Notes: generated by a model not told the origin, from the sequence alone. Shown: positions 1 to 10,713, numbered from the stretch's first letter. The stretch is DNA of 64,000 bases from Microbacterium sp. oral taxon 186 str. F0373 (GCF_000411455.1 NZ_KE150457.1:1948023-2012022), one strand, 5' to 3'. Program-made: numbers and translations.

Positions 1-708
1 GAGGCGCATCGCGACCGACGGCACCCACGAGGGCAGCCGTCGGGAGACCAGACCGCTGAAGGCGGCGTGGTTGGCATGTAGCCATGTCGCGATGCTGTCC
101 ACGCCCAGATCGACCGCGCCACGGTGCGCGTCGGCCTGCACGACCCGACCGAGCCACCCGCCGACGGTCGGTCCCCACTGCGGGCTGAGCAGGTGCTCAC
201 GCGCGAGGTCGCTGATCAGATCCTGCACCTCATCGTCGCTGAGGGCGCGCAGGATGCCGGAGGCCACCGTCGACGCCTCCGCCGCGACGGTCTCGGCGTG
301 CGCGGGATCGCGCAGCCAGGCACCGGCCGTCCGGGCGATGGGCGTCGACTCGAGCTTCGCGCGGACGACGCCCGCCTCGAGGAAGTTCGTCTCGACGAAC
401 TCGCCCAGGGTGCGCCCGATCTCGTCCTTGCGGTGCGGGATGATCGCGGTGTGCGGGATGGGGATGCCGAGGGGGTGACGAAACAGCGCGGTCACCGCGA
501 ACCAGTCGGCCAGGGCGCCGACCATGCCGCCCTCTGCCGCGGCGCGGACGTACTGCAGCCACGGGAAGCGCTCCTGCAGGATGAACGCCACGACGAACAC
601 GACCGCCATCAGGATCAGTGCGCCGAGGGCGACGCCCTTCATCACGCGCAACGCGCGGCGACGTTCCTGGTCGGCCGGGCTGAGCAGTTCGGTGGGGGTG
701 CGCGCCAT
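1..708 (-). CDS. DUF445 family membrane protein (3' part outside window)
   Basis: An open minus-strand frame runs from ATG at 708 off the left edge, giving 236 codons without a stop. One hydrophobic segment lies at about residues 25-44. It is followed by the highly conserved block EGGMVGALADWFAVTALFRH and then an HxLG(I)PIPHT..IIPHRKDEIG stretch, which are typical of DUF445 (YjiN-like) proteins. The function of the family is unknown; members are membrane-anchored with a long helical C-terminus, missing here. It is divergent from the CsoR-like gene with only 34 bp between start codons. A GAGACT hexamer six bases upstream of the ATG could be a weak leaderless -10. Confidence 0.85.
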   Translation of the reverse strand, partial: MARTPTELLSPADQERRRALRVMKGVALGALILMAVVFVVAFILQERFPWLQYVRAAAEGGMVGALADWFAVTALFRHPLGIPIPHTAIIPHRKDEIGRTLGEFVETNFLEAGVVRAKLESTPIARTAGAWLRDPAHAETVAAEASTVASGILRALSDDEVQDLISDLAREHLLSPQWGPTVGGWLGRVVQADAHRGAVDLGVDSIATWLHANHAAFSGLVSRRLPSWVPSVAMRL

Positions 709-730
709 GCCCGTAGTCTCGCATGCGGCG

Positions 731-736
731 TATCCT
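731..736 (+). promoter_or_regulatory. -10 element for leaderless CsoR-like gene
   Basis: TATCCT is followed by six bases and then the GTG start at 743. No Shine-Dalgarno sequence precedes the start, so transcription probably begins at the start codon itself. Confidence 0.55.
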
Positions 737-742
737 GGCCGC

Positions 743-1015
743 GTGATCGAAGACATCCAGAAGCGCGCCCTGCATCGCACCCGCATCCTCGAGGGGCAGG
801 TGCGCGGGCTCGCACGGATGATCGAGAACGAGGACTACTGCATGGACATCATCGCCCAGTCCCGTGCGATCCAGCGGGCGCTCGCGTCACTGGACAAGCT
901 GCTGATCGAGAATCATCTGCGCACGCACGTCGCGCACATGTTCGCCGAGGGCGGCGATCAGCGCGAGCTCGCCGTCGCCGAACTCCTCAAGGCGTACGAC
1001 CTCGAGACGCGCTGA
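743..1015 (+). CDS. CsoR/RcnR (DUF156) family metal- or thiol-responsive repressor
   Basis: A 90-residue all-helical protein with the family hallmark R-I-x-GQVRGLARM-IE near residues 14-28. Family members are tetrameric DNA-binding repressors that sense Cu(I), Ni/Co, formaldehyde or persulfide through a Cys in helix 2 and residues in helix 3. Here the candidate ligands are Cys33, His58 and His62. This is spaced like the C-H-C of CsoR but with His at the third position, as in the Ni/Co sensor RcnR (which also uses an N-terminal His, not seen here). The GTG start at 743 fits the family N-terminus and a leaderless -10. No metal exporter adjoins it, so the ligand is unknown. Confidence 0.85.
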   Translation: MIEDIQKRALHRTRILEGQVRGLARMIENEDYCMDIIAQSRAIQRALASLDKLLIENHLRTHVAHMFAEGGDQRELAVAELLKAYDLETR

Positions 1016-1057
1016 CCGCGGCATCCCTCCGGTCCGACCGAATCGCAAGGCCGTCGC

Positions 1058-1099
1058 CGCGACACGCCGGGTGCGGCGGGATGCGGGCGGCGTGTCGCG
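1058..1099. terminator. Stem-loop between convergent genes
   Basis: Arms CGCGACACGCCG (1058-1069) and CGGCGTGTCGCG (1088-1099) form a perfect 12-bp stem with an 18-nt loop. It sits between the convergent stops at 1015 and 1175, so it may end both transcripts. There is no T-tract. The arm is also a repeated word found upstream of nrdH. Confidence 0.45.
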
Positions 1100-1174
1100 C
1101 GGCAACCCTTGCAGTTCGGTTCTGAACCGGGCGGATGCCCGGGGTGGATGCCGCAGCCGGATGCCGAGGGCAGC

Positions 1175-2335
1175 TCAGGAGCTGACGGGGCCGAGCCAGG
1201 CGGCGGCGACGGTGGCGTGCGCCGATTCGGGGTCGGACGGGTGGAACATGCCGGCGAGCACGTCGCGGTAGAGGCGGCTGAGCTCGTTGCGCTGGAAGTA
1301 CGACGAGCCTCCGGCGACGAGCATCGCCTCGTCGACGATCTGCTTGGCGGCCACGACCGCGCGGTGCTTCAGACCCGACAGTCGGGGGAACCACTGCCCG
1401 CCGTGATCGACGAGGACGTCCACGTCGTGTGCGATCGCCGCGACCTGGGGGAGCAGGCCGTCGTAGGCGAGCGCCATCTCCGCGATGCGCCAGCGGATGT
1501 CGGGATCGTCGCTGTACGGGCGCCCGGTCTTCTTCGACGTCCGCGTCTTCGCCGCCGCGACCGCCAGGTCGAGCGCGCGGCGCGCGACGCCGGTGTAGAC
1601 GGATGCCAGGAGCACCTCGAACACGCTGAAGATGCCGAAGACGATCGGATCGGGGGTCGGGCCGGGCGCGACGCGGCGAACGACACGGTCGGCGGGGGCC
1701 ACGGCGCCGTTGAGCACCGTCGTGCGCGATTGCGTGCCGCGCATGCCGACGGTGTCCCAGTCGTCACGGGTCTCGACGGCGGCGGTACGTTGCACGAACG
1801 CGTAGACCATCTTCGGATCCGCCGGGTCCGTCGTGTCGAGTCCGTGCAGACCCAGCTGCGTCCACACCGGCCCGAGCGAGGTGAAGATCTTGGTCCCCGT
1901 GAAGGAGTACGAGCCGTCGGCGGCCGGGACGGCCTGCGTGTCGCTGCCGAAGAGCACCAGATCGTTTCCCGCCTCGCTGATGCCGAACGCGAAGACCTCG
2001 CCGGCGACCGCGCCGGTGTGCACGAACCGCAGGTCATCGATGCCGCGATCGGACATCACCTTCGCGACTCCCGTCCACACGAGGTGCATGTTGATCGCCA
2101 ATGCCGTCGCCGGTGCGGCGCCCGCGAGCCGCTGCTGCAGCACCGCGGCCTCCGCGAGCCCGAGACCTGCGCCGCCCAACGCGGTGGGGACGAGGATCGA
2201 GAGGTATCCGGCCGCCGTCAGTTCGGCGAGATCCTCCGTGGGGAAGCGGTTCTCGGCATCCACGGCCGCGGCACGCGAGCGGATGCGCTCGAGCAGGTCG
2301 TCCGGCAGGTATGCGGTCGCATCGAAATCGGTCAC
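1175..2335 (-). CDS. Acyl-CoA dehydrogenase-fold flavoprotein
   Basis: A 386-residue protein with the acyl-CoA dehydrogenase layout: helical N-terminal domain (with LVPTALGGAGLGLAEA at about 50), a central beta domain with FTGTKIFTSLGP, and a C-terminal helical domain ending in GGSSYFQRNELSRLYRD. The fold binds FAD and normally oxidises acyl-CoA thioesters. The C-terminal position where short- and medium-chain enzymes carry the catalytic glutamate reads AGMFHPSD, with no obvious Glu, so a monooxygenase- or DszC-like role is possible. The start is taken as GTG 2335 (MTDFDATAYL). An in-frame extension exists upstream but has no similarity. Its 3' end faces the CsoR-like gene. Confidence 0.8.
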   Translation of the reverse strand: MTDFDATAYLPDDLLERIRSRAAAVDAENRFPTEDLAELTAAGYLSILVPTALGGAGLGLAEAAVLQQRLAGAAPATALAINMHLVWTGVAKVMSDRGIDDLRFVHTGAVAGEVFAFGISEAGNDLVLFGSDTQAVPAADGSYSFTGTKIFTSLGPVWTQLGLHGLDTTDPADPKMVYAFVQRTAAVETRDDWDTVGMRGTQSRTTVLNGAVAPADRVVRRVAPGPTPDPIVFGIFSVFEVLLASVYTGVARRALDLAVAAAKTRTSKKTGRPYSDDPDIRWRIAEMALAYDGLLPQVAAIAHDVDVLVDHGGQWFPRLSGLKHRAVVAAKQIVDEAMLVAGGSSYFQRNELSRLYRDVLAGMFHPSDPESAHATVAAAWLGPVSS

Positions 2336-2413
2336 CCCTCCATCCTGCCCCTCGTCACCTGCCTCAGGGTCGCCGCCGGTCCCGTGGTGCCGCCGACGCG
2401 GCAGGATGGAAGC

Positions 2414-2818
2414 ATGATCTCGACCGAGTTGGCCCTCGCCCTGCGCGATGCCGGTCTGCTGTGGCGCCCGGCATCCGGGGACCGATTTCAGCTCGATGAG
2501 CCGGAGTTCGAGGCGGACGTCTTCACGGTCAGTGAGATGACGATCGAACCGCGTCACTACGCGACGGGCGCGATCCTCGCCTTCAACGGCACGACGGAGT
2601 GGGCGCTGGACTCCGTCGCGCAGGCCGATGCGCTCTGGCTGCCACGAGAGGATCAGCTGCGGGAGCTGCTGCGCGGCGCGTTCCGCCGACTGGAACGGCT
2701 CGCCGACACCCACCGCGTCGAGATCGAGTTCGCCGGCGAAACGCACGCGTTCGAGCATCCCCAGCCCGAAGACGCCTACGCCCTCGCGGTCCTGCACGTG
2801 CTGCGCCGCATCTCCTGA
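2414..2818 (+). CDS. Small conserved hypothetical protein (134 aa)
   Basis: This runs from ATG 2414 to TGA 2818. It is a soluble, acidic protein with no signal peptide or membrane segment, beginning MISTELALALRDAGLLW and ending with a helical HPQPEDAYALAVLHVL segment. Codon use matches its neighbours and the frame is clean, so I treat it as real. I do not recognise a domain. It is divergent from the flavoprotein gene with about 78 bp between starts. A CAGGAT hexamer lies at 2403-2408, a weak -10 candidate. Confidence 0.6.
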   Translation: MISTELALALRDAGLLWRPASGDRFQLDEPEFEADVFTVSEMTIEPRHYATGAILAFNGTTEWALDSVAQADALWLPREDQLRELLRGAFRRLERLADTHRVEIEFAGETHAFEHPQPEDAYALAVLHVLRRIS

Positions 2819-2819
2819 C

Positions 2820-2847
2820 GACGCCGCGATACGGATGCCGCGGCGTC
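2820..2847. terminator. Bidirectional terminator-like hairpin
   Basis: GACGCCGCG (2820-2828) pairs with CGCGGCGTC (2839-2847), a perfect 9-bp stem. It starts two bases after the stop at 2818 and overlaps the stop codon of the convergent hydrolase gene at 2846. Confidence 0.5.
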
Positions 2848-3601
2848 AGCCGAGGGCGTCGAGGAGATGGCGCATCGTGTCCTCCGGGAGGTCGCGGTGC
2901 GGGGAGTGCCCGGCGCCGGTCACCACCGACATCGTGATGAGTGGGTTGCGGAGCACCTCGGCGGCCAGCTCGCCGTGGAAGATCGAGAACACCTCCGGGT
3001 CCGCCGCGATTACGTGCGTCGGCACCGAGAGCCTCGCGGCGGCCGCGCGCACGTCCCACGGTGTGTTCTGCAGGCTGGTCTGCTCGACCGCCCAACGGCT
3101 CGCCTGCTGCGCGGCGCGGGCCTTCAGCTCGACGTCGAGCGGATGCCAGCTGGGGTGCTCCGCCCGCACCGCGTCGATCGACGGGTCGGCGAAGGACTGC
3201 TCCTGCCCGACGCGGACGTTCTCGCGATCGCGGTCCGCAAGATGGATCGCGGGGTCGATGAGCACCAGTCGGCGCGTCCAGCCGGGGTCGGCAGCGCTTG
3301 CGACGGTGACGGCGGCGCCGCCGAGCGAGTGCCCGATGACGAGGTCCCAGGGCCCGCCGTCGTCGGTGCGCGTCTGGCCCACGTCGGCCGCGTACGCGTC
3401 GATGCTGTAGTCCAGCGTGCGCGGCGCGGCGCCGTGGCCGCGCAGGTCGACGGCCGTCGCGAGCCACCCGGCATCCGCCAGGGCCACGCCGTAGCTCCAC
3501 ATGAGGGCACCGGTCGATCCGAGTCCGTGCACGAGCAGTGCGCGACGTCGGGCGCGTACGTCGCCCCACGAGAGCCGGGGCAGGGTCACAGCGGCAGTCA
3601 T
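2846..3601 (-). CDS. Alpha/beta hydrolase
   Basis: A 251-residue alpha/beta-hydrolase with oxyanion motif HG at 25-26, nucleophile elbow GHSLGG (Ser92), acid probably Asp201 in AADPEVF, and His232 in GAGHSPHRD. A short helical cap lies between about 120 and 190. There is no signal peptide, so it is cytoplasmic. The substrate is unknown; esterase and lactonase activities are both common in the family. It starts at ATG 3601 with TAGGCT six bases upstream and no Shine-Dalgarno sequence. Confidence 0.85.
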   Translation of the reverse strand: MTAAVTLPRLSWGDVRARRRALLVHGLGSTGALMWSYGVALADAGWLATAVDLRGHGAAPRTLDYSIDAYAADVGQTRTDDGGPWDLVIGHSLGGAAVTVASAADPGWTRRLVLIDPAIHLADRDRENVRVGQEQSFADPSIDAVRAEHPSWHPLDVELKARAAQQASRWAVEQTSLQNTPWDVRAAAARLSVPTHVIAADPEVFSIFHGELAAEVLRNPLITMSVVTGAGHSPHRDLPEDTMRHLLDALG

Positions 3602-3607
3602 GTCGTC

Positions 3608-3613
3608 AGCCTA
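3608..3613 (-). promoter_or_regulatory. -10 element for leaderless hydrolase gene
   Basis: On the minus strand TAGGCT is followed by GACGAC and the ATG at 3601. The spacing of six bases matches the other leaderless starts in this window. Confidence 0.6.
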
Positions 3614-3645
3614 CGGTCGCGCGCTGTCCGTGGTCGATGAGGATG

Positions 3646-4869
3646 TCACGTGATGACGGGGACGGGTTCGGTGTCGGGGATCGGGCTCGCGTCGCGTCCG
3701 CGCAGGTCGGGGAAGCCCCGCACGAAGAGCGTCGAGAAGAGCGCGCCCACGATCGCGAATCCGGCCGCGGCGGCGTATGCGCCGGCGGGCCCGGTGCTGT
3801 CGATGAGGAAGCCGGCGACGGCCGAGCCGAGGGCCGCGCCGATGAGCTGTCCCGTGCCGATCCAGCCGTAGGCCTCGGCGGTCTCGCTGAACTTCACGGA
3901 TGCCGAGGTCATCGCGAACATGACGGCCAGCGCCGGGGCGATGCCGACGCCCGCGACGACGAGGCAGGCGCCGACCCACCACGGGGTGGACGCTCCGATG
4001 TCGCCGACGACGAAGACGGAGGCGACGAGACCGGCGGCGACGACGCTCATGCGTCGCGCCATGGCCCACGGCCCCATGGGGATGTGTCCGAAGGCGAGGC
4101 CTCCGGCGAGACTGCCGACGGAGAAGACCGCCAGGACGAGACCGGCCTCCAAGCCGCCGTGGCCGAAGGTCGCGACCACAGCGGCCTCGACCGCCGCGCA
4201 CGCGCCGATGAGAAGGAAGCCGATCACTGTGGCGAGCAGGACCACGGGCTTTCCCAGCACCTTGCCGAACGCGCGGCGGCTGCGCGGGATGCGCACGCGC
4301 CCGACTTCGGGGGAGAGGATGAACCACGCCCCGCCGGCGACGAGGATCGTGACGATCAGCAGCAGCGCCGGCACCGTGCCGATCTGGGTGGCGACGAGGG
4401 TGATGACGACCGGCGCGAGGATCCAGATGATCTCCTGCAGGCTCGCGTCGAGGGAGAACAGCGCCGTCAACTGCCGTGCGTTGACGAGCTTGGGGTAGAT
4501 CGTGCGCACGGCCGACTGCACGGGAGGCGTGGAGAGGCCGGCGATGAGTCCGAACACCATGTATCCGGCGACCCCGAGGGGGATCAGGGCGAGGGCGAGC
4601 AGCGCCGCCGCGCACACGGCGGTCGTCAGTGTGAGGACGCGCCGCATGCCCCAGCGGCCCATCCACCGGCTGGTGACGGGGCCGGCCGTCGCCTGACCCA
4701 CGGATGCCGCCGCCAGCACCAGCCCGGCGGAGGCGTAGGAGCCCGTCATCTGCTCGACGTGGAGCAGAATCGCCAGGCTCGTCATCCCGTTCGGAAAACG
4801 CGCGGTCAGCTGTGCCGCGATGATGCGCGCCACGCCCTGCGTGCGCAACAGTTCCCGGTATCCCGCCAC
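3646..4869 (-). CDS. MFS transporter
   Basis: A 407-residue integral membrane protein with about twelve hydrophobic helices. After helix 2 there is a short MGRWGMRRVL loop, the family A-loop in degenerate form. Major facilitator proteins couple substrate movement to the proton gradient. This size and the A/G-rich helices suggest an efflux-type carrier, but the substrate cannot be read from sequence. The start is GTG 4869, with TAGCGT six bases upstream. The C-terminus ends in a short polar tail with a PIPDTEPVPVIT segment. Its stop lies about 44 bp from the hydrolase start on the same strand, but each gene has its own -10. Confidence 0.85.
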   Translation of the reverse strand: MAGYRELLRTQGVARIIAAQLTARFPNGMTSLAILLHVEQMTGSYASAGLVLAAASVGQATAGPVTSRWMGRWGMRRVLTLTTAVCAAALLALALIPLGVAGYMVFGLIAGLSTPPVQSAVRTIYPKLVNARQLTALFSLDASLQEIIWILAPVVITLVATQIGTVPALLLIVTILVAGGAWFILSPEVGRVRIPRSRRAFGKVLGKPVVLLATVIGFLLIGACAAVEAAVVATFGHGGLEAGLVLAVFSVGSLAGGLAFGHIPMGPWAMARRMSVVAAGLVASVFVVGDIGASTPWWVGACLVVAGVGIAPALAVMFAMTSASVKFSETAEAYGWIGTGQLIGAALGSAVAGFLIDSTGPAGAYAAAAGFAIVGALFSTLFVRGFPDLRGRDASPIPDTEPVPVIT

Positions 4870-4875
4870 CCCTCC

Positions 4876-4881
4876 ACGCTA
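4876..4881 (-). promoter_or_regulatory. -10 element for leaderless MFS gene
   Basis: TAGCGT on the minus strand is followed by GGAGGG and the GTG at 4869. GGAGGG is too close to the start to act as a normal Shine-Dalgarno sequence. Confidence 0.5.
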
Positions 4882-4897
4882 CCCGTCGGCGCCGACA

Positions 4898-4932
4898 CCG
4901 CGACACGCCGGACGGATGCCGCGACACGCCGC
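4898..4932. repeat. Two direct copies of an intergenic 13-mer
   Basis: CCGCGACACGCCG occurs at 4898-4910 and 4919-4931. The same 13-mer occurs at 1057-1069, where its inverse forms a hairpin, so it looks like a dispersed intergenic word. Confidence 0.6.
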
Positions 4933-5128
4933 AGTCGAGATTCCACAGGCGGATGGATGTCGGAAGCCCCCCGTAGCGTCCGGGCTGTGGATGGCGGTCG
5001 CGAGGGCGATCGAAATCCGCGCGATTCAGGGTTTTTCCAGGCTTCGCCATTCGCGGCATCCTGTGGATGAAACGGTGGAAAAGCTGTGTTGTACATGGGG
5101 ACAGCGGTGCAAAACTACACGGATGTAA

Positions 5129-5144
5129 CTACTAGCCCTTGTGG
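5129..5144 (+). promoter_or_regulatory. NrdR box 1
   Basis: This matches the outer parts of the 16-bp NrdR consensus acaCwAtATaTwGtgt, with CTA...TTGTG conserved, although the centre is degenerate. It is paired with box 2, and equivalent positions lie exactly 32 bp apart. That is three helical turns, the usual arrangement for this ATP/dATP-sensing repressor. Confidence 0.65.
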
Positions 5145-5160
5145 TGCTATCCAACGTCCG

Positions 5161-5176
5161 TACCCATATGTAGTAT
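5161..5176 (+). promoter_or_regulatory. NrdR box 2
   Basis: TACCCATATGTAGTAT matches the NrdR consensus well, including ATAT and TAG in the centre. It lies 32 bp downstream of box 1 and about 100 bp before nrdH. Confidence 0.75.
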
Positions 5177-5274
5177 TGGACTCCCGGCGGGGGCACGGCC
5201 GGGATCACAGGCGAGAAGAGGGCGGAATCCCAACGGGATCGATCCGCGCAGACCAAGGGGAGAGAAGGAACGAC

Positions 5275-5508
5275 ATGGCAATCACCGTCTACACCAAGCC
5301 CTCGTGCGTGCAGTGCAATGCGACCTACCGCGCACTGGACTCGAAGGGTATCGACTACGAAGTGCTCGACCTCTCGGAGGACCCGGCGGCGCTCGAGCAC
5401 GTGAAGTCGCTCGGGTACCTGCAGGCTCCGGTCGTCGTCACCGACGAAGACCACTGGTCGGGCTTCCGTCCCGACAAGATCGACGAGCTCGCGAGCCGTC
5501 TGGCCTGA
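5275..5508 (+). CDS. nrdH: NrdH redoxin
   Basis: A 77-residue glutaredoxin-like protein with the redox motif CVQC at residues 11-14 after TVYTKPS, and the C-terminal WSGFRPD motif diagnostic of NrdH. It delivers electrons from thioredoxin reductase to the class Ib ribonucleotide reductase NrdEF. The start ATG 5275 follows AGAAGGAA. It is the first gene of nrdHIEF, one base ahead of nrdI, under the NrdR-like boxes. Confidence 0.97.
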   Translation: MAITVYTKPSCVQCNATYRALDSKGIDYEVLDLSEDPAALEHVKSLGYLQAPVVVTDEDHWSGFRPDKIDELASRLA

Positions 5509-5509
5509 C

Positions 5510-5922
5510 ATGCCGACACTGACGAGCGCCCCGCTGCTCGTCTACTTCTCGAGCGTGTCGGGCAACACAGCGCGATTCATCGAGAAGCTCGGTCTGCCGG
5601 CCGTCCGCATCCCGCTCGCCCCTGGCGACGCACCTCTCGAGGTCGACGAGCCCTTCGTGCTCGTGACACCGACCTACGGAGGCGGCCAGGGGCGCGGCGA
5701 GGAGAAGGGCGCCGTTCCCAAACAGGTGATCCGGTTCCTCAACGACGAGCGCCATCGTCACCTCATCCGCGGAGTGATCTCCGCGGGAAACACCAATTTC
5801 GGCGAGTCGTTCTGTCGCGCCGGTGACATCATCAGCCGCAAGTGCACCGTGCCGCACTTGTACCGGCTCGAACTTTTCGGCACGCCCGACGACGTCGCCC
5901 GTGTGAGCGACGGATTGGAACG

Positions 5923-5941
<19 letters not shown>
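5510..5941 (+). CDS. nrdI: NrdI flavodoxin-like protein
   Basis: A 143-residue FMN-binding protein with [13 protein letters not shown] (phosphate loop) near residues 11-23, [21 protein letters not shown] in the middle, and [14 protein letters not shown] towards the end. NrdI supplies superoxide or oxidant to assemble the Mn(III)2-tyrosyl radical cofactor in NrdF. It begins one base after the nrdH stop, and its end overlaps nrdE by 19 bp if nrdE uses ATG 5923. Confidence 0.96.
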
Positions 5942-9094
<3,153 letters not shown>

Positions 9095-9123
9095 TCTGAC
9101 CGACGTCGTCAGACGGATGCCGC

Positions 9124-9165
9124 GACGCCCCCGGACTGTGCTCGATGAGCCGGTCCGGGGGCGTC
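9124..9165 (+). terminator. Terminator of nrdHIEF
   Basis: GACGCCCCCGGAC (9124-9136) pairs perfectly over 13 bp with GTCCGGGGGCGTC (9153-9165), with a 16-nt loop. It begins 29 bp after the nrdF stop. It is very GC-rich with no long T-run, as usual in actinobacteria. Confidence 0.75.
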
Positions 9166-9208
9166 ATCGTCTCCGCACCCCTCTGAGCATCATGCTCGCG
9201 CGAGCCGG

Positions 9209-9619
9209 TCAGGAGATCACGACGGGCCCGAAGGTCACCGGTCCCGGGCAGGAGCCGCCCTCGGATGTGTAGGGGATCTCGACCTGCAGATCCCGTGTGA
9301 CGACACCTGAGCGATCGGTGATCACCACGCGCACCGTCGTGCCGGGCTCGATGCTGACGATGCTCGTGTCGCCGACGTACGGCGGGTCCAGCGGCAGCTC
9401 TCCGCGGCCGTCGCCGTCGAGGGGGAGGGCCGCCGGGATGCAACCGCCGCCGAAACAGGCTGCGAGGTCACCGACGGTCAGGGCGGGGGCGACCTCGATC
9501 GTGACGGGGCCGGGGTTGACGAAGCCGATGGCGGGACACACCGGTACCAGCGGCGCGCACGCCCCCAGTATCGCCGTCGTCGTGAGAGCGGCGAGCGCCA
9601 CCGGAAGTGCACGGGTCAT
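9209..9619 (-). CDS. Small lipoprotein of unknown function
   Basis: A 136-residue protein with a short basic N-terminus, a hydrophobic segment and lipobox LGAC with the acylated Cys at residue 21. The mature part has four further cysteines (CPAIG, CFGGGC, SCPGP), likely forming disulfides outside the membrane, and Pro/Val-rich beta strands. No domain is recognised. The start is taken at ATG 9619, because the upstream in-frame extension would place charged residues before the signal peptide. It faces the nrd terminator. Confidence 0.75.
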   Translation of the reverse strand: MTRALPVALAALTTTAILGACAPLVPVCPAIGFVNPGPVTIEVAPALTVGDLAACFGGGCIPAALPLDGDGRGELPLDPPYVGDTSIVSIEPGTTVRVVITDRSGVVTRDLQVEIPYTSEGGSCPGPVTFGPVVIS

Positions 9620-9709
9620 GGCCCTCACCCTACGGAATCGGTCGTCCGGGGATGGTCCTCTCACAGGACGCGCCCAGGCCGAGGGATTTCCTTCAGTTAT
9701 GTTGAAGGA

Positions 9710-10177
9710 ATGCTCCGCACTCCACTGTCACTGTTTCGCACCCTCGCGTTCGCCGAGGCGGTGTCGTGGACGCTGCTCATCGCGGGGCTCATCGTCCGGG
9801 CGACGACCGGGTGGGCGCCCGCGGTCACGATCGGCGGCGGCATCCACGGCTTCGTGTTCCTCTCCTATGGCGCCGCGGTCGTGCTGGTGGCCCTCAACAA
9901 TCGGTGGCCGGCGGGGCCGACGGTCGTCGCCCTGATCTCGGCGATCGTGCCCTACGCCACCATTCCGGTCGAGCTCTGGGTGCACCGCCGCGGGTTGCTC
10001 GCGGGCGCGTGGCGCGTGGAGGCCGACGCCGATGCAGCGGATGCGCGCTGGTACGACGGGCCGCTTGCCTGGTTCCTGCGCCGCCCGTGGCTGCTGTTCG
10101 TCGGCATCCTCGTCGCCGTCGTCGGTGTCTTCGCCGTGCTGCTGATCCTCGGCCCTCCGGGCGGCGCCAAGGGCTGA
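9710..10177 (+). CDS. DUF3817 family membrane protein
   Basis: A 155-residue protein with four hydrophobic helices. The first three carry the DUF3817 pattern: FRTLAFAEAVSWTLLIAGL, then GGGIHGFVFLSYGAAVVLV, then a helix with PYATIPVELWVHRR. DUF3817 has no established function; its members are small inner-membrane proteins common in Actinobacteria. The C-terminal fourth helix after residue 130 is an extension. It starts at ATG 9710. Confidence 0.8.
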   Translation: MLRTPLSLFRTLAFAEAVSWTLLIAGLIVRATTGWAPAVTIGGGIHGFVFLSYGAAVVLVALNNRWPAGPTVVALISAIVPYATIPVELWVHRRGLLAGAWRVEADADAADARWYDGPLAWFLRRPWLLFVGILVAVVGVFAVLLILGPPGGAKG

Positions 10178-10259
10178 GTGCGCGGGGCAAGACGGCTCCC
10201 GCGGCGACCGACCGGGAAAAGTCACGGGACGGCGACCCGCTGTGCGCACAGCGCATGGA

Positions 10260-10265
10260 TAGCAT
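10260..10265 (+). promoter_or_regulatory. -10 element for MarR-like gene
   Basis: TAGCAT is followed by seven bases and ATG 10273. This favours the third of three in-frame ATG codons (10255, 10264, 10273) as the real start of a leaderless message. Confidence 0.45.
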
Positions 10266-10272
10266 GGACCGC

Positions 10273-10683
10273 ATGACTCAGGACGGTCCCCGCTTCAGCC
10301 CGGTCATCGCGCTGCTCGCCGTCTCGGCGATGTGGGAGGAGCAGCTGGCGACGATCCTCAAAGACCTCGGCATCAGCACCCGCAAGTTCGGTCTCCTCGG
10401 TCACATCTACGCCGAGCCCGGCATCTCGTTCTCCGAGCTGGCCCGCCGCTCCCACATCACCGTGCAGTCCGCCCACACCGCCGTGCGCACGCTCGTCGAC
10501 GACGGTCTCGTGCAGGACGCCACCGCCCATGCCGGCGCCGCCAGCGACCTCCACGTCACCCCCAAGGGTGCGCGCGTGCTGCAGGATGCCCGCGAGCGCC
10601 TCTTCGAGCTCGACGGTGCGCTCGCCCAGCGCCTGCCGAAGGTCGCCGACTCTCTCGACGGCATCCGCGCCGGCATCGTCTGA
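10273..10683 (+). CDS. MarR-like winged-helix regulator
   Basis: A 136-residue protein from ATG 10273; ATGs at 10255 and 10264 are in frame. It shows the MarR architecture: N-terminal dimerisation helices, then LGHIYAEPGISFSELARRSHITVQSAHTAVRTLVDDGLV (helix-turn-helix), a wing with HVTPKG, and C-terminal helices. MarR proteins repress efflux or catabolic genes and are relieved by small phenolic or oxidising ligands. The target is unknown. It may control the DUF3817 gene 95 bp upstream on the same strand. Confidence 0.75.
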   Translation: MTQDGPRFSPVIALLAVSAMWEEQLATILKDLGISTRKFGLLGHIYAEPGISFSELARRSHITVQSAHTAVRTLVDDGLVQDATAHAGAASDLHVTPKGARVLQDARERLFELDGALAQRLPKVADSLDGIRAGIV

Positions 10684-10713
10684 GCGCACGGCGCGAGGTG
10701 CGGCGGCGCCGGC

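Larger units (their letters stand above)
4870..5274 (+). promoter_or_regulatory. nrdH upstream region (about 400 bp without a gene)
   Basis: Contents seen: the leaderless -10 of the divergent MFS gene, two copies of the CCGCGACACGCCG word (4898-4910 and 4919-4931), a purine/pyrimidine-mixed lower-GC stretch from about 5020, the two NrdR-like boxes, and a purine-rich Shine-Dalgarno AGAAGGAA ending seven bases before nrdH. No further coding frame is credible here. Confidence 0.6.

Noticed and set aside
1109..2413. Upstream extension of the small plus-strand gene at 2414
   Set aside because: It is antisense to the flavoprotein gene and has no domain-like sequence. The 134-aa protein has its own ATG.
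3538..5070. Plus-strand 510-codon frame opposite the MFS gene
   Set aside because: Low-complexity Arg/Asp/Gly/His composition. The minus strand encodes a clear twelve-helix transporter.
9710..10683. DUF3817 and MarR-like genes as one operon
   Set aside because: A 95-bp gap with a separate -10 element before ATG 10273 makes independent transcription more likely.
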